DNA of 64,000 bases, from positions 62,001 to 126,000 of the forward strand of contig NZ_RQGH01000040.1 in the NCBI RefSeq assembly GCF_004769635.1, given 5' to 3'. Every line of letters starts with the position of its first letter. The first letter of the stretch is position 1. A program made the translations under genes and the position numbers. The notes beneath the pieces were generated by a model. The model was not told the origin of the DNA. It saw only the letters and a program-made list of their open reading frames with translations, and ran no database searches. Shown piece after piece: positions 62,211-64,000 of the stretch. This DNA comes from Leptospira jelokensis (lineage in GTDB: Bacteria > Spirochaetota > Leptospiria > Leptospirales > Leptospiraceae).

Positions 62211-64000
62211 TTGAATCCCCCTTCTAAAAAACCAAACCCAACTGCTTCACAAAGCGAACTAAATTACCAACGTATCCTTCGTGAAATGGAATCTTTGGGA
62301 AAACTGGGCCATTGGGAAATCAATTTAGCCAATGCAACTGTCCATTGGTCGAAAGGTGTGTATGACATCCTGGAGATGGAACCAAATGATTTGCCCGTAT
62401 CTCTTGAGTTAGGTTATCATTCGGTTCACCCAGAAGACCGTAATAAAGCCAAACAACATATGGAAGATGTTTTGGCAAAAGGGATCCCTTATAATTTGGA
62501 ATGCCGTCTTGTGACTGCAAATGGAGGTATCAAATACATCCATAGCCGAGCAGAAGTAATCCGCGATGAACATGGGATTCCCACAGATATCGTAGGAATT
62601 TTCCAAGACATCACGGAAAAAACAGAATCCATTCTCCATCTCAAACAACAAGAAATCAGGTTGAGTTCCATTCTGCAATCAGAGCCTGAGTGTGTGAAGG
62701 TAGTCTCACCCGATGGATTCCTCATTGAGATGAACCCGGCAGGTCTCAGTATGATCGAAGCGGATTGTCCAGAAGAAGCGATTGGCCAAAAAGTAGAATC
62801 GTTAATTGAACCTGCCGACCTTAAGTTTTACCAAACCATCCATGAAAATGCTCTTAAAGGCATTAAGTCAAGTGCTCGGTTTCGTATCATCGGGATGAAG
62901 GGAACACAACGTTGGATGGAAAGTACGGCCGTCCCTCTCACTGACCAAACTGGAAATATTGTTTCTGTCCTCAGTTTGACGAGAGACATTTCGGAAAAAG
63001 TCGCAAATGAAGAAAAACTCATTCGGATCAAACGAAACCAAGAAGCTTTGATCAATGGAACGTCTGATTTGATATGGTCAATTGATACTAATTTTTGTTT
63101 GGTGGCTGCAAATAAATCTTTTTTGGATGTCCTTAGTTATTTGTTACAAGTTCCAGCAAAAGAAGGTGATAATGTCCTCGTTAAAACAGCAGGTGAGGAA
63201 TTTTATTTTAAATGGAAGGAATACTATGAAAGAGGACTTTCCGGTGAAACATTCACAAGTTATGAAAATTTTATAAGTCCAATCACAAATGAAGAAGAAC
63301 ACAGAGAAGTTTACTTCAAACCCATTCGGAATGTAGACGATAAAATCACTGGCCTTGCTTGTTTTTCAAAAGACATCTCCACCCTTATGAAAAAAAGTAA
63401 GGAACTTTTGTTAAACGAAAAAAGGTTCCGAGCACTTGTCGAAAATGGAACTGATGTCATTATGATACTAAGTCCAAGAGGCCAGGGAAAATATGTATCG
63501 CCGTCTATCACAAAAGTAATGGGTTACACAGAGGAGGAAGCCATCCAACTCAACCTATTTGATGTGATCCACCCCGATGATACTCCTAAAATAAAAAAAA
63601 GATTATTTGAAGTATTGGCACTCCCCCTCGGTGCTTCTTTACAAAGTGAAACCTTCCGTGCCAAACATAAGGATGGATCTTGGAGGATTGTGGAGTCCAC
63701 ACTCACCAATATGTTGTCTGACGAAACCATTGGAGGCATCGTCGACAATTTTCACGATGTGACCGAAAGAGAAACACAAATGGATGCCATCCAAATACAA
63801 AACCAAAAATTAAAAAACATTGCCTGGACCCAATCCCATGTGGTAAGAAGCCCTCTTGCAAGGATTATGGGGATCATCGAACTCATTCGTACACGAAGTT
63901 TGACAAAAGAGGAAGAAGAAAAGAGTTTGGGTTATCTTTTGGATTCAGCAAATGAATTGGATGATGTCATTGGAGACATTGTCAGAAAATCACAAGAAGT
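62211..64000 (+). CDS. Multi-PAS sensor kinase-like protein (3' end outside window)
   Basis: The frame is open from TTG 62211 to the right edge (~596 residues). AGGA lies 8 nt before the TTG, and no better in-frame ATG precedes the first fold. At least three to four PAS/PAC units are visible: KLGHWEINLANATVHWSKGV with GIFQDITEK, then FRIIGMKGTQRWMESTAVPL with SLTRDISEK, a third near WSIDTNFCLVAANKSFLDVL, and a fourth ending HDVTERETQMD. The last visible part, IAWTQSHVVRSPLARIMGII, is an H-box-like helix with the phospho-accepting His. The ATPase domain lies beyond the edge or is absent. Confidence 0.85.
   Translation, partial: MNPPSKKPNPTASQSELNYQRILREMESLGKLGHWEINLANATVHWSKGVYDILEMEPNDLPVSLELGYHSVHPEDRNKAKQHMEDVLAKGIPYNLECRLVTANGGIKYIHSRAEVIRDEHGIPTDIVGIFQDITEKTESILHLKQQEIRLSSILQSEPECVKVVSPDGFLIEMNPAGLSMIEADCPEEAIGQKVESLIEPADLKFYQTIHENALKGIKSSARFRIIGMKGTQRWMESTAVPLTDQTGNIVSVLSLTRDISEKVANEEKLIRIKRNQEALINGTSDLIWSIDTNFCLVAANKSFLDVLSYLLQVPAKEGDNVLVKTAGEEFYFKWKEYYERGLSGETFTSYENFISPITNEEEHREVYFKPIRNVDDKITGLACFSKDISTLMKKSKELLLNEKRFRALVENGTDVIMILSPRGQGKYVSPSITKVMGYTEEEAIQLNLFDVIHPDDTPKIKKRLFEVLALPLGASLQSETFRAKHKDGSWRIVESTLTNMLSDETIGGIVDNFHDVTERETQMDAIQIQNQKLKNIAWTQSHVVRSPLARIMGIIELIRTRSLTKEEEEKSLGYLLDSANELDDVIGDIVRKSQE

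Noticed and set aside
1..64000. tRNA, rRNA, insertion sequences or prophage
   Set aside because: I looked for T-loop-like and rRNA-like conserved segments, transposase and integrase motifs and saw none; a tRNAscan or Infernal run would be decisive.

Overview
The window looks like a chromosomal segment of a Leptospira species, most likely one of the saprophytic (L. biflexa-like) clades. This is inferred from family content, not from a search. The signs are moderate AT-richness, many lipoproteins with relaxed spirochaete lipoboxes, a DUF1554 lipoprotein, very long TPR and Calx-beta lipoproteins, a CheX/FapA signalling operon and a PAS-repeat kinase. Roughly 60 genes are densely packed, often with 4-nt ATGA or TTGA overlaps. 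I saw no rRNA, tRNA, CRISPR array, transposase or phage gene.

Layout. 1-3712: a sigma-factor-like gene (cut by the window edge), an unknown 236-aa protein, a CHAT caspase-like protease and a CxxCC cysteine-cluster protein form one operon. This is the best candidate for an undescribed system: a protease-controlled sigma factor. 3726-5697: phasin-like protein, MtnA and MsrA. 5782-10072: a leftward four-gene operon (degenerate GAF/GGDEF-like membrane protein, CheX-like protein, alpha/beta hydrolase, FapA/DUF342 protein). 10150-12360: methyltransferase and dihydrolipoyl dehydrogenase. 12540-16575: an accessory patch with three type II toxin-antitoxin pairs (one MazEF, two VapBC), a DUF2071 protein, a DUF1554 lipoprotein whose signal peptide is interrupted at a homopolymer, and a GC-rich structured element. 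16612-24087: hydrolase, small drug/metabolite-transporter-like protein, sulfatase-fold lipoprotein and a 1419-aa Calx-beta-repeat lipoprotein.

24166-33483: CoA-transferase, an SbcD/SbcC-like (YhaO/YhaN-type) pair, thiol peroxidase, a membrane protein, a fatty-acid desaturase and a histidine kinase. 33533-40723: RsgA, then three coupled lipoprotein genes (FecR, PEGA, TPR plus beta-propeller) that probably form an envelope-associated assembly. 40799-48322: TrmB, a metallo-beta-lactamase-fold protein, a lipocalin/CrtC-like protein, NADP-isocitrate dehydrogenase and a class III nucleotide cyclase. 48438-58927: a rhomboid-like protein that appears to lack its catalytic histidine, a TetR/SRPBCC pair with a nearby palindromic operator, a sodium:solute symporter, flavin monooxygenase plus aldo-keto reductase, a tandem GAF protein, a DUF4180 remnant, an ArsR/AHSA1 pair, a YiiX-like protein and an SDR. 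58996-64000: lipoprotein hydrolase, acyl-CoA dehydrogenase, GNAT acetyltransferase between two GC-rich structured elements, and a PAS-repeat sensor kinase running off the end.

Recurring themes are signal transduction (sigma/CHAT, CheX, FapA, two kinases, GAF proteins, cyclase), outer-envelope lipoproteins, and stress or TA modules with tightly built promoters. At mazE and the second vapB the promoter spacing predicts leaderless mRNAs.
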